Positions 7,903 to 18,700 of a DNA stretch of 64,000 bases are shown piece by piece. How positions within the stretch are numbered: the stretch's first letter is position 1; every line of letters begins with the position of its first letter. The notes beneath the pieces are model-generated. The model worked only from the letters and a program-made list of their open reading frames with translations. It did no database searches and had not been told where the DNA came from. The DNA comes from Chondrus crispus (lineage: Eukaryota; Rhodophyta; Florideophyceae; Gigartinales; Gigartinaceae). Both the position numbers and the translations under genes were made by a program. Where the stretch lies: positions 192,919 to 256,918 of the forward strand of contig NW_005178511.1 of NCBI RefSeq assembly GCF_000350225.1. The letters run 5' to 3'.

Positions 7903-9948
7903 ATGGCAGACATCTCTCCTTCTAGTGAATCAGATCAGAGTTATCCAAATGAGTCTCGCGAGAATCGAAAGCGCCGCATCCAGGCAGATGCCAAGCGTGA
8001 TATTCAGAGTCCATGGGGGGCCGGTCCCCCGCTGGCATTGGCGGATCTAAGCGGTTTCACATTGAGCGTAGGGCAATGTTTCGACAGCCGAGATGATGTC
8101 CTTTTGGCCCTTTGTCAGCTTGCCGAAATCAGCAATCGCCGGCACAGTTTTAAGCATTTGAGGAAGGACAATTCTGAGGAAGATGAGAAGTTTTACGCAC
8201 GTTTCACTTCAACGCAGTTCAAGGCCCGTTGCCTTGTTGACACTTGCAGTTTTCGCGTAGACGTAATTCGCGATTCACAGGGGACTTGGAGAATGAAGGA
8301 GTTCATAGGGCATTCTTGTGTACCACACGTAAATCTCACCCCCCGTGTTAGGCGCTCTGCGTACTCGCCGGAAATGCTTGCCGATTTAGTTATACCCCGC
8401 ATCTTGGAAGGCCTTTCGTTGACTGCAAAAGACATCCGGGCTGCCCTTCGGACGTTTGTTCGACGGGATCCAGCACCATCTTTTTTGAAGAGGGTCCGGG
8501 AATGTGCGCTGGGCAGAATCACAAATAACAACGAGCAGCTTGTCTCTCGCCTCCCTGATTACGTCGGTGCCCTGAATGAATTGGGTCATAAATCTAAAGT
8601 TGTTGTGAAGAATCGAGACGAAATGCTTCAAGTCGCAGTTAGCGTCGCTTGCGATCAGCATAAGAAAAGTAATGATGCGTCCACTTTCAACGAGACGGAA
8701 TTTCGAGACTCACTCAAAGACGTTCCCGGAGACGCTGAGTTTTTCTACGCTGTGCTCTACGTGCCGATATCGGCGATCCAACTAGCGTCGAAATTGGTAT
8801 CAGTTTTCACCGCAGATGCCGAGCATTGCGCCAGCACAACCAAGGGGACTTTGTTTTCTCTTTATGGGTCCGACGTTTGTCGAAGACAAGTGCTGATGGG
8901 AATGATGTTGGTGGCAGACAATGAACGGGAAGAGACTTGGAAGCTCTTTTTGAGTTTTGTCAATGAGCATCTCGATTTCAACCGCGATCACTTCCGCCTC
9001 ATCACAGATCAAGACAAGGGCGCAAGGGCCGCAATCGATTCTGTGCTTCCCGAAGTGAAGCAGTTTTACTGCACTATGCATCGTCAAGGAAACATCTACA
9101 AGCGCGGGGACGCGACCAGTGGAGGCGCTTTTGCTTCAGCCGTGAATTCATGGACCGCGGGGCAACTCAGTGCTGTGAGATCTAATTACACTGCTAAATC
9201 CCGGGCCTACATTGCTCAGGTGAAGGATGAAGAGCAGTATCCCTTTGTCAGGGGTGGTTTGTTTGGTCGCACTACGACGCAGGGGGTTGAATCGATGAAC
9301 CGTGCCAACCTTTCTGTGCGTCTATCTCCCGTTGGTTCGGCCTTCATGCGCGCCGCTGACCTCGATCAGTCGAGGCACATTGAAGCCATTGAGCAGAACG
9401 ACGCCTACAAGTCAAGGGGGGCAACTATTGTTCCGAAAGTCAAGGGTCGTGTAGACGCACTCCAATGCAAAGCTTCTGTTAGACGTCTCGCAGTTGTGTT
9501 TCTAGATGATACAAGAAATACTGCCCGTGTGACATCTGAGAGAAATCCCCTGCTCTCCTACACAGTGAAACTGATGGATAAGTCATGCACCTGCGGTAAA
9601 TGGCAAGGAATTAAGTTTCCATGCTCGCACGCTGCAAAGGTATTTTTGCAGGGTGACCACAATATTGAAGATTACTTGGCACGTTATGATTCATCATACT
9701 GGTACATACTCCAGTATCAGGATCTGTCACCCTATCAGCTGCCGTGTACGTCAACAATATTTGAATCTTCAAACTCTTCAAATTTGAAGCTTCCGTTGGC
9801 TCTGCCCCCGAAGCGTGGGCGTCCGAGGAAGCGTAGACGCATCAGTCGTTTCGAATCAAATACTACACGCGTCACTAGATGTTCGCGCTGCGGCTCCAAA
9901 CGTCACAACGTACGAACTTGTCAGCGTCCTGCTGGGGCGGCGGTTTAG
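7903..9948 (+). CDS. MULE transposase
   Basis: An intact 681-aa ORF with the ATG about 70 bp inside the left TIR. The family is a DDE transposase that excises and inserts the element. The acidic triad is visible as D near residue 305 (TADAEHC), D near 367 (ITDQDKG) and E near 462 (TQGVESMN). A SWIM zinc finger (CTCGK...CSHAAKV) lies near residues 562-582. An AT-hook (KRGRPRKRRR) near residue 637 is followed by a CCHC knuckle (CSRCGSKRHNVRTC) at the C-terminus. The last 80 or so codons lie inside the right TIR. No stops or frameshifts are present, so it may be functional. Confidence 0.95.
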   Translation: MADISPSSESDQSYPNESRENRKRRIQADAKRDIQSPWGAGPPLALADLSGFTLSVGQCFDSRDDVLLALCQLAEISNRRHSFKHLRKDNSEEDEKFYARFTSTQFKARCLVDTCSFRVDVIRDSQGTWRMKEFIGHSCVPHVNLTPRVRRSAYSPEMLADLVIPRILEGLSLTAKDIRAALRTFVRRDPAPSFLKRVRECALGRITNNNEQLVSRLPDYVGALNELGHKSKVVVKNRDEMLQVAVSVACDQHKKSNDASTFNETEFRDSLKDVPGDAEFFYAVLYVPISAIQLASKLVSVFTADAEHCASTTKGTLFSLYGSDVCRRQVLMGMMLVADNEREETWKLFLSFVNEHLDFNRDHFRLITDQDKGARAAIDSVLPEVKQFYCTMHRQGNIYKRGDATSGGAFASAVNSWTAGQLSAVRSNYTAKSRAYIAQVKDEEQYPFVRGGLFGRTTTQGVESMNRANLSVRLSPVGSAFMRAADLDQSRHIEAIEQNDAYKSRGATIVPKVKGRVDALQCKASVRRLAVVFLDDTRNTARVTSERNPLLSYTVKLMDKSCTCGKWQGIKFPCSHAAKVFLQGDHNIEDYLARYDSSYWYILQYQDLSPYQLPCTSTIFESSNSSNLKLPLALPPKRGRPRKRRRISRFESNTTRVTRCSRCGSKRHNVRTCQRPAGAAV

Positions 9949-10107
9949 CGGTTTCATACCACGGGGCACTACGTCGCATTTCACTTCATATAGTATCATA
10001 AAGCTGACAGTGTGGGTAATTGAGGAGTAGTTGAGGTTCACGGTGCATGAAGTGGCCGAAGAAAGACGGTCTCGAGTCATTGGGAGGCTCAATGGCGCCC
10101 GTCAGGG
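9696..10107 (+). repeat. MULE right terminal inverted repeat
   Basis: This is the inverted partner of 7420-7832. Its inner 250 bp are the 3' coding end of the transposase and its outer 160 bp are non-coding. Confidence 0.88.
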
Positions 10108-10671
10108 TAGGTTCGGACGGTGATTATGGCGTCAGTGCTGCACGCGTGCTGAATAAAAACTGCTTTTCCTGTTAATTTCCGGTGTTTATGCGACGTGATG
10201 CACCGTGTGTCTCGTAATATTTGTGAAGTTCAGCGTGCAAAATGAGGCCGCCAGGCCCTTTTTCTGCTCTGGAGTCATCCCGGTAGTCGTCCTAAATGCA
10301 CTGTGACGATAACTGATAGAAATAACTGTTATCGTGGCGCTGGGATAGCTCAGCAGCACACCCAAACTGACTTTTTGCTTTCTTTGGTCTTTTTTAATTT
10401 TTCATCAGATAAACATGGACATATAAATAATGCTGACTGACATTATTAACCCAGAACAGCACGCGCCGTGCGGCCGGTCCGGTCCGGTCCGCTTTCTCTG
10501 GTTCACTTGTGGTCCTCGCATCACCGCGATGGACCAGATTGATAACAGCGAGCTCCACCGCAGTCAAAAAGATAGCATTGGTCTTTTTAGTATATTTGGC
10601 CACACAACAATGGATTTATCCCTAGATATTTATGACGATTTGAAGCGATGTGTAGTCAATTATTTTGTGAC
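10108..10671. other. Spacer between MULE and Harbinger, no gene seen
   Basis: The AT-richer sequence has short ORFs only. An imperfect palindrome around ACGATAACTGATAG...CTGTTATCGT lies near 10306-10336. A triple GGTCC repeat lies near 10476-10490. Nothing was recognised. Confidence 0.5.
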
Positions 10672-10674
10672 TTA

Positions 10675-11664
10675 GAGCATCTCCACCGCGGCCCAAAATG
10701 TTTGCTATATTGTAAAATATACCTATTTTGCAAATTTGGCATCACCACCGCGCGACGATGTTGCCAAATCGCTTGCAAGCGATTATCCATATCCATGGAT
10801 AAAATACGATTTGCCACCTGAGCGCACGCATTTTTCTCAGAAATGCGTCCAGTTTCGTCGCAAATCGTATTTTATCGCCACTTTGCGTGGCCACGTTTTT
10901 GTGCTGCCGCGCAACAAGACTGTGAATTATGATTGAATTTGGGGACCGAAACACCATTCACGCGGGAACCGACGGAGGCATATTGGAGTGCGAGCTTTCC
11001 GGAACACTATCCGCGCTTTCTGGGGGTCTCTCTTCTACGTACGAAAGCACGCGCAAAGCGCCGATAATGCGCTGGAGAGGGTGTATCCTGCTCTTCCCTA
11101 CAGCATCAACCTTGCGGATAAACTCCAGCCGCATACTCAGCGCGGTGTACAGTCTGTCGAAAACGCGTCGCGGTATTCCAAAACGCCTGGAGAAGTCGGT
11201 GTTGTCGTAAACAGGTGGCATGCCATCGACGCCAAAGTAGTGCTTTCGTAGTTTCAGCACGGTACCATCAAAGTCGCGCTTCTTATTGGGAGATTTCCCA
11301 GGTGCGGACCCTCCATGACGTCGCGAATCGAAATCGTTCTCGTCAGCTTCCGCCTCCAGCTTGCACATGAGCATAGTGAACTCGTCATCGTCTTCGTCCA
11401 ATGGAAAGTCAAATGACTCCACGTGCGTCGCAAGAGCTGGTCCCTCTGTCACAGCACCTTGCAGCTCCTCAAGGCCTTCGAGCTCTTCCAGAGGCTCCAT
11501 GGCGAGAAATAGCAATCTACCTGCGCGGTGGTGTTCCGCCGACGAATTGCGACGACGCAAATTGCGATACTTTCCCGTACAGAGTGCCCAAAGAGAATAA
11601 CCAATTAGAAGTCGGACAAGTGTCCTAGAAATAGCAACATTCTGGCTGCGCGGTGGAGATGCTC
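10675..11664 (-). mobile_element. Internally deleted PIF/Harbinger element
   Basis: Terminal inverted repeats GAGCATCTCCACCGCG (10675) and its complement ending at 11664 are flanked on both sides by the 3-bp duplication TTA (10672-10674 and 11665-11667). A TWA target and such TIRs are diagnostic of PIF/Harbinger. At 990 bp it is much shorter than an autonomous element and keeps only the N-terminal part of a transposase. A hairpin lies at about 10797-10877, formed by a 17-bp arm (AAAATACGATTTGC core) and its complement. Confidence 0.9.
10958..11500 (-). pseudogene. Truncated PIF/Harbinger transposase, N-terminal part
   Basis: A 180-codon ORF with an ATG at 11500. It has the acidic N-terminus, GGSAPGKSPNKKRDF, the YFGVDG region, RRFGIPRRVFDRLY and the SRIHPLQRIIGALRVLSY stretch that precede the DDE core in this family; the same blocks are seen in the longer copy at 33457-35230. 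It ends shortly after ALRVLSY in unrelated residues, so the whole DDE catalytic part is deleted. It cannot be an active transposase. Confidence 0.85.
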
Positions 11665-11710
11665 TTACTGTATGTAAAAAACCAATTTCGGCTATGATTT
11701 TGCAACGCAC

Positions 11711-12397
11711 TGTAGTATAACCCCCCCTGGGGGCTTTTTAGTTAGATTGGATCAACAACAGGATCCCCTACGGTAGAGCTCGACACTCTACAGTACAACC
11801 GCGCGTGTCCACGTGTACACCGCGGGGACAAGGGACACGCGCATACACGTGCACACGCGCGAACGAAGCGCGCACGCACCACGGGTGATACGTGTACTGT
11901 CAGCCTCGACATAGCTGACAGTATTACAGTGCAGGCCGACCTGCACTACAGTAGCCCACTACAGTACCTCGGTACTGTAGTGTTATGATAGATTGTTTTG
12001 TATATTAAATACGGAGCGGACCGGCGGCGGTGGAGGGGGACAAGCACGGACTTGTCACCCACCGACCGTCAAGGTCCGACTCCCCGCTTATTCTAGAACG
12101 GGTTCCCACTAGCCCGTATCAAGTTAGGAACGGTGCGGGCAGGGGACGCGCAAGCACGCGAGCGAGCCTAGATCCGCCTCCGCCCGTCAGCGCTGGTACG
12201 TCACCCAGCGCTGCGCCGGGGCGTCGAGGCGTAGATCGGCCCGCGCGTGCGCGCGTCCTCGACCGTACCCGCTCTACCAATGCTACCCCGGGGTCGCCCG
12301 GTTCCGTTAGCTGGGGTTGCTTCCCGTCTTCCCGCCGATCGGGGTCTCCGCAAGAACTGAGTATACACCCCCCTCCGTTGGGGGTGTTTATACTACA
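11711..12397 (+). mobile_element. Solo LTR A
   Basis: This starts TGTAGTATAACCCC, ends GTTTATACTACA and is flanked by CGCAC on both sides (11706-11710 and 12398-12402), a 5-bp target duplication. It has no internal retrotransposon sequence, so it is a solo LTR left by LTR-LTR recombination or a non-coding LTR-like element. It is related to 34200-34793 and 35687-36354, which lie in the opposite orientation. It is rich in ACGTGTACAC-type palindromes. Confidence 0.9.
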
Positions 12398-12545
12398 CGC
12401 ACTGTTAACCTAACATTAGGTTACTGCATGTCCACTTCGACAAGGACTTGAGTACAGTGCACGAAGCTGTAATAAATACACCCATCTACAGCATCAATTA
12501 TCGCGACTTCTTCGCTCTTTCCCGGGAATGTTTTTGCGTACCACC

Positions 12546-13468
12546 TGTAGTGCAGTGACTCTGCGCCCTTGACCTCTGGTCACCGCCGTCGCGGGGCCGC
12601 GTTCCCCGCCTTTGACACGTGCATCGCACGTGTGCTCATCCAAAGTGTACGCGTACACTTTGGATGAGCCCACACGTGTATGATGTGCGCTCCCGTCTAT
12701 GACACGTGTACTCATCCAAAGTGTACGCGTACATTTTGGATGATACCACACGTGTATGATAAGCGCACCACACGTGTACTGTGCGCGCACACTTGGGAAG
12801 GTACCCCACGTGTACCGCACGTGGCCACACGTGTATGACATTCGTATGACACGTATTTGATACGTGTACAACACGTGTACGACACGTATACATACGTGGT
12901 GCCCACAAGTTTCTACGCTAATGAGCGTCTAATGCCAAGTGGCAATTCTAATGACGATAATTAATTATTTAATTACCCATTTAGTAACCAACGCCGACGA
13001 CGGCGCTCGGCCTATATAGGTCGGGTGTCGAGAGGCGCTACAGTAAAGAGGCATCAGTTGATCGGACCCCATCTCTGGTAGGATCCTCTACGGTTCCTAT
13101 CTAGTTGGCGAAGTCTAGTACCTGCACCCTTCGTCGTCATCCTTTTTCTTGTTTTTCCTTTACTTTTTCCCCTATTTTCTACGTTTCTACGCTACACTTC
13201 TCCTTCCTTCTTTCTTCTGCCTTCTTGGGTTGTTCTTCTTCGACGCTGTCGATAGCGGTCCGCGACGCGATCGCCACACCCACTCCTTCTAGTTACTCGA
13301 TCCCGAGTACCCCTTCACGCGCCGACCGCGACTCTACCCGCGATTCTCGCGTTACCTCTGAGCTACCACGGACAGAGGGCCCCGAACACCCTGGTGGTGA
13401 CTGGACATACCGCTTTCCCTCATAGCGAGATTCACGCCCTCGTTGGCGAGTGTGTCCACTGCACTACA
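12546..13468 (+). repeat. Ty3/gypsy 5' LTR (923 bp)
   Basis: The ends are TGTAGTGCAG and CTGCACTACA, a 10-bp perfect terminal inverted repeat. A TATA box (CCTATATAGG) at 13011-13020 probably marks the U3/R transition. Short ORFs within are not genes. Confidence 0.95.
12617..12905. promoter_or_regulatory. CACGTG (G-box/E-box) array in LTR U3
   Basis: Ten CACGTG hexamers lie within about 290 bp, most in the wider context ACACGTGTA, together with a 26-bp perfect palindrome centred on ACGCGT at about 12661 and a second, imperfect copy near 12731. The array sits 100-400 bp upstream of the LTR TATA box. CACGTG is the known core site of bHLH and bZIP factors; its use here is inference. The 3' LTR keeps the array. 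Confidence 0.8.
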
Positions 13469-13471
13469 TTT

Positions 13472-13489
13472 TGGTCTCCCGACGTAGAA
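13472..13489 (+). other. Candidate primer-binding site of the Ty3/gypsy element
   Basis: TGGTCTCCCGACGTAG starts three bases after the 5' LTR and has the TGG that pairs with a tRNA CCA end. The tRNA was not identified. Confidence 0.5.
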
Positions 13490-13503
13490 GGAGTGGACAC
13501 ACG

Positions 13504-15369
13504 ATGAACAATTCACGAAAACCCCGCCTTCCTGGCGTCAAGACTCGAGCCGCGAGCGGTACGCATAGCGATCGAACGCAGCGCCAAGACGGGCGAGATA
13601 CCCCAAGAACTACCGATCCGCTCCCAGCGGTGGCTGTGAATGCACAGCCAGATCAGGACCAACCAACTCCGATAATGGAGAAGCCCAGCGCGAGCAGCGC
13701 GGCGCGTATCCCAGACGTTGGGAAGATAGCCGACGTCGAGGCTACAGTGGTCGCCCTCGTTCGCGAACGTATACTTCATATTGAAGATGCTCTCACGGTT
13801 CTGCGTGCCAAAATCTCCACGATGGAGGCGCGTCATGACCGCGCAGACGCTGAGCTGCGCCTTCTACGTGGCGACGTCAACTCCATTCTGGAGGCTCTCC
13901 AGATTCCGGACGCTATCGACGGGTCAGTCACCATAACAACCCGCGATGTACTGGCTCAGATGGTTAGAAGACTCGAATCGGTCGAGGAGCAACTCCACGG
14001 TGGAGGTGACGAGGCCGACCGCGAGGAACAAGATGAACCCCGAGTTGCCAGGAAAAATACTCCGAGAGGAGGAGCTCAAGATTTCGAACGCCACATTGGC
14101 AAGCAATCGAGGAGATCTCGAGAATCGCGAAAATCGCGCAAGAGCAAGAAGGATCGCTATGATCCTGATTGGAATCCATCCCCTCCGTCCTCTGACGATT
14201 TTGACGACTGTGAGTCGGGCCCGTCGGATGACGAAGAAGCCTCAAGTGAGGATGCTGGTGAGCGCCGCAGACGAACGCCGCAAGGAGGGAGGCACGGTCG
14301 CCAGCTTGGGCAGAAGCACCCCGGACTGAAGGTGCTTCGACCCACAAATCGCCTCTTCGATGGCGCTCTGGACTATCGCCGTTACAGGCTGACAAGGCGT
14401 CACAAACGCCGAAGTGGGCGAGAAACCCGTAAAGTCAAGGATCACATTAGATCAATCCAAACGGGCTCTCCCGAACTCCGTTTCGACGGGAGTGACCCCA
14501 TTAAGGTTTTGGGTTTTCTATCTCGTTTCGTCGAGGAATGTGAGACCAACTCCATGAAGGAGTCCCAGGCACTGGTAGCAGTGAAGTATTTCCTGCAAGG
14601 CCAGGCAAGAACGCAGTTCGATGCGACAAAGCACATGGACTCCTTCGATGGAGGAATTTCGTACTGGCCCGAAGCGGTACAGTACCTGCTACGCACTTAT
14701 GCGACCAACGACGCCATCAGCAGTGCAGTACTCGATCTTCGAGATTTGCGCCAGAAGGCGGAAGAATCAGAAACCCTTTACAGCGCTCGTCTGCTGGACG
14801 CGGAGTTTCGTTGCGGTAACGTGTACGACGCCGATGAACGAATTACAATGTTCATTGACGGGCTCAATCCGGGAATCCGGTCTCTCGTATTGCGATATGG
14901 CGAGACAGAACGTCGAATGAGACGAAGTCGTCGTGACGGAATCACGTTCCTGGATATCGTCCAGTACGCCCAGAATGAAGGCGATGCTCTTCGGGCCCGC
15001 TTCGGTGGCGGAAAAAACGCCGAACATGGCGGAAAAAGGCAGGTCGGCATTTTGAAGCCGTCGACCCGACCGGCGCTATCGCGCGCCGGACAACATCGAA
15101 TGATGATGACAGAGTCTTCTGCTGACTCTCGGCCAGCGATGGCCGAAAACTACGCCGTAGGTGGCGAGTCGATGCACCTTATGCAAGGAGATTGGTCGTC
15201 TGTACCGACGGCGGAGCTACCCTCGACCACCGAGACGCAAACAGACGACCCGGAGTCGATGATGCTCACAAGGGGCCCGTACGGACGCGTTCCTGCCCCG
15301 GTCATCCGAGGACAGGAACATTCACGCCATGTCCGCGCCGGCCGTCCTGGCTGGCAAGTTAACGTGTGA
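13504..15369 (+). CDS. Ty3/gypsy gag (capsid)
   Basis: The first ATG after the LTR and PBS opens a 621-codon frame. It has a coiled-coil-like heptad region (about residues 75-125), an acidic and serine-rich stretch, and a central retrotransposon gag domain with RFDGSDPIKVLGFLSRF and a YLLRTY region, typical of Ty3 capsid. It ends at a TGA at 15367. The same frame stays open beyond and encodes the zinc knuckle at 15382-15669, so this stop is probably a mutation (CGA to TGA) and not the original terminus. Confidence 0.85.
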   Translation: MNNSRKPRLPGVKTRAASGTHSDRTQRQDGRDTPRTTDPLPAVAVNAQPDQDQPTPIMEKPSASSAARIPDVGKIADVEATVVALVRERILHIEDALTVLRAKISTMEARHDRADAELRLLRGDVNSILEALQIPDAIDGSVTITTRDVLAQMVRRLESVEEQLHGGGDEADREEQDEPRVARKNTPRGGAQDFERHIGKQSRRSRESRKSRKSKKDRYDPDWNPSPPSSDDFDDCESGPSDDEEASSEDAGERRRRTPQGGRHGRQLGQKHPGLKVLRPTNRLFDGALDYRRYRLTRRHKRRSGRETRKVKDHIRSIQTGSPELRFDGSDPIKVLGFLSRFVEECETNSMKESQALVAVKYFLQGQARTQFDATKHMDSFDGGISYWPEAVQYLLRTYATNDAISSAVLDLRDLRQKAEESETLYSARLLDAEFRCGNVYDADERITMFIDGLNPGIRSLVLRYGETERRMRRSRRDGITFLDIVQYAQNEGDALRARFGGGKNAEHGGKRQVGILKPSTRPALSRAGQHRMMMTESSADSRPAMAENYAVGGESMHLMQGDWSSVPTAELPSTTETQTDDPESMMLTRGPYGRVPAPVIRGQEHSRHVRAGRPGWQVNV

Positions 15370-15381
15370 GGAACTCCGAAC

Positions 15382-15669
15382 TTGGAGAGGCCACGTGGTA
15401 ACTTAATTTGCCACAAGTGCTACGGGCCGAACCACATCACACCAGACTGCGTAGTTCAACTCTCGATTGCCGAGTCATCTCGTATCATACGACACTACGA
15501 CCACTTTTCTGCAGAAGAAAAGCAACGCGTACCCGCCGACAGCTATTGGAAGTTACGAGCCCTTGACGAGATCGTCAACACCCGGGCTCGCGACCTCCAG
15601 AACGCGGAAGCCGCGAAAACTGACGCCCACCAAGGCGGTACAGTGTCTAAAGACAGCCAGGGAAACTAA
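15382..15669 (+). pseudogene. Gag zinc-knuckle segment, cut off by an in-frame TGA
   Basis: This is in the same frame as gag, immediately after the TGA. It holds one CCHC nucleocapsid knuckle (CHKCYGPNHITPDC). The segment ends at a stop before the protease frame. Confidence 0.75.
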
Positions 15670-15758
15670 CTTCGGGAGTCCGCGTCGAAGCGGAGGCGAG
15701 AGGGCCTCCCCTGGCTACCTGGAGCCTGACGCCGGGCGGCGAAGGTCGCCCCTCCCCA

Positions 15759-18700
15759 GTGAAGATCCTGTCAAGGAAGGATCTGTTGAACCCCAAACAT
15801 GGGAGCAAGCTCAGCGAGCTACGCCGACCATGGCGAAAATACGTGCCCCCACGTTTACAAGGCACCATTATGGTGATGGCGAAGCGCAATTACAAGTGCT
15901 ATGCCGACTACGGGCTAGTCCCGGAACTTTTGGCAAGGAAGCTCACAGTGCTAGACACTGGGGCTGGGCCAAACTTTATTCGAAAAGATGAACTACCTCC
16001 GCAGTATATGGAGAAAATGAAACCAGGATCAACCCTGAACATTCGGGATGCAAATCGTAACCAAATTTTAAAAACTGGGACAATTGATCTGGTTGTCAGA
16101 ATTGGTTCGCGAATTACTCGCGTAACATTCCTCGTATTCGAGCGCCTGGCGGCTGGAGTGGTCCTGGGATGTGACTTCATGGACCGTTTCGTGGAAGCCG
16201 TCTACCCACGTCGCAAGACGATCGAGCTCGACGACGGGCCTCGGTCCCTATTACGAGAAAGCCACTCAGGCGACCGCCGAACGCACCGCCATTGCCGGTG
16301 TCCCAAGAATTCGCCAAGGCAGGCGGTCGGACATCACTTCGAGTCAGCGTCACCAAGCCAGTCGTGATTGAGCCTGGGACGCAAACATTCGCCTCTGTGA
16401 CGTCAAAACGGCACGGCCTGATGGTCCTACAGCCGCATGAGAAACTCTACACAAAGAGTCAAGTCGTCGCCTCCAATGGCGTTGTGCAAGTCGAGCCAAA
16501 TCGCGAGTTCCGCGTGCTCGTTGCCAATTTTGGCATCGCGCCTTATCGGCTCGTTAAGGGCCAAACGATCGGCACTTTGCTGCCACATCCGACCGCTGTT
16601 ATAGCGAGCAAAGTCAGCGTGGCTGCAATGCTAGGCCTCACCGATGAGGAAGCGAACGAAGTCCAACAAAACTTCGACAAGGACGCCAACCGGGCGGTAG
16701 AAAACGCCTCTATGGCGAGCAATCCGGATGACGTGGATCTCTCACACGTCCCGGCCCGCCATCGTGATCAGATCAAGGCTATGCTACTCAAGTATAGCTC
16801 CATGTGAAGTGGAGAGCTGGGCGAGATCAAGGTCACGAAGCATCACATCGACACGAAGACTGGAACGCGACCGATCGCGAAAAACACCTACCGAGCAGGA
16901 CCACAAGCCCGGGAGGCTGAGATGAAAGAAGTAGACCGTATGCTCCGAGCCGGAGTAATCGAGCCGTCGAAATCAGCATGGGCCTCACCGGTTGTACTGG
17001 TGCCTAAGAAGGACGGGCAGTTGCGCTTTTGCGTGGACTACTGGCGGCTAAATGCCGTGACGATACGGGATTCATACCCGTTGCCTCAAATGGACGAGTA
17101 TATTGACTCCCTAGGAGAAGCAACCGTCTTCTCGACGCTCGACTGCAATAGCGGGTATTGGCAAATACCCGTTGCAGAAGAAGATCGCGAGAAAACCGCG
17201 TTGTGTGTCAAGCTGGACTGTACCAGTATCTCCGTATGCCCTTTGGGCTAACAAACGCTCCCGCTACTTTCCAGCGAACGTTGGATATTATCCTATCCTC
17301 CTTCAAATGGAGATCCTGTCTCGTCTACTTTGACGACGTAATTCTGTTCTCGAAGGATATCGAGAGTCATATACGTCACGTTGACGAAGTTCTCGACGCC
17401 TTGCAGTCGGCAGGAGTGTCCCTCAAGTTGGAAAAGTGCTCTTTCTTCACACAAGAAGTACATTACCTTGGCCATGTTATACGGCCAGGGACGCTCTCGA
17501 TTGACGAGGTGTCGACCAGGGCTTTACGAGAAATCGCGATACCAACCACCCAGACTGAGCTCCGCTCGTTTTTGGGTTTGTGCAACGTCTATCGACGATT
17601 TGTACCGAACTACGCCCATAAGGCGGCGCCGTTGAACCAGCTTCTCAAGAAGGGGCAACCTGTTAAGATGGAACCCTTCGGCGAAACCGAGATCAAGGCC
17701 TTTGATACGCTGAGAGAAGCGGTGATCTCCCCGCCAATTTTGGCGTTGCCCAAGGCTGGGTTCCCATGTTCAATGGACACGGACGCCAGCGACTACCAAG
17801 TCGGCACGGCGCTCTTCCAATCATACGAAGATGGACAAAGGAAGCCTGGAAAGTTTGGTCTCGATCACTACACGCTGCAGAGCGAAATTACTCCACTTCG
17901 GAGAAAGAATGTCTCGCTGTTGTGTGGGGTGTAGTGACGCTGCACCCCTATCTCCAAGGAACCCGGTTCACGGTACATACCGACCATTCTTCCCTCCGCT
18001 GGTTAATGGAGATCACGGACCCATCAGGCCGACTGATGAGGTGGCGACTCCGTCTTGGAGAGTTTGACTTCGACGTGAAGTACAAGAAGGGCAAGCTCAA
18101 TACCCAAGCCGACGCGTTATCGCGACTGTTCACATCCGGGGAGACGACAGTCCCCGTAGATGAAGAAATCCCATGTTTTCTGGGAATGTTCTCCGAAATG
18201 GAGCCAGTCGATAAGTTTTCTGACAACTTCGAAGATCTCGAGTCGGCAAGGTTCGACGCGATATTGAACACGGAACGCTACTCGACTGACGAGAATTTAT
18301 TGGATCCTATCACAAGGGAAGAGATGCTACGTCATCAGCTGGCAGATGCATTCTGCGCCGGAATTAGGAGGCGAATCAATCGTGGGGATGACCTCCCGTT
18401 CGCCACTGAAGAGGGCGGGGTTCTCGTCAGGAACGTAAATGCGACACCACAAGTGGTGGTACCACAGGACCTTCAAGCGAGGATTCTTTACATGGGACAT
18501 CATGCACTGGTTGCCGGTCACCCCGGTGGCAGGAAGATGTTCTACACTCTAACTAGAGATTGCTACTGGCCATCGCTGGCCGTAGATTGCTACGCAACTG
18601 CAAGAAATTGCATACATTGCGCTAAAGAGCGAGTCAAACTTCGGAGGAAGACTAAACGGCTCAAGCTGTTCCCAGCTACGGCGCCTCTCGAGTCGCTGTC

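Larger units (their letters stand above)
7420..10107 (+). mobile_element. Mutator-like element (MULE) with about 410-bp TIRs
   Basis: The ends CCCTGACGGGCGCC at 7420 and its reverse complement at 10107 begin inverted repeats of about 410 bp that flank one intact transposase gene. Long TIRs and this transposase family are typical of MULEs. The expected 9-10-bp target duplication is not visible. The left flank is the last bases of the copia LTR and does not match the right flank TAGGTTCGG. Confidence 0.93.

Noticed and set aside
10340-10365. tRNA-like A-box (GGGATAGCTCAG) suggesting a tRNA or SINE
   Set aside because: No B-box at the right distance and no cloverleaf can be drawn; the match is to the first arm only.
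12030-12413. 127-codon ORF
   Set aside because: It lies in solo LTR A and reads out through its end; no gene features.
13105-13425. 106-codon ORF present in both LTRs (also 22897-23217)
   Set aside because: Pure LTR sequence, a shadow duplicated with the LTR.
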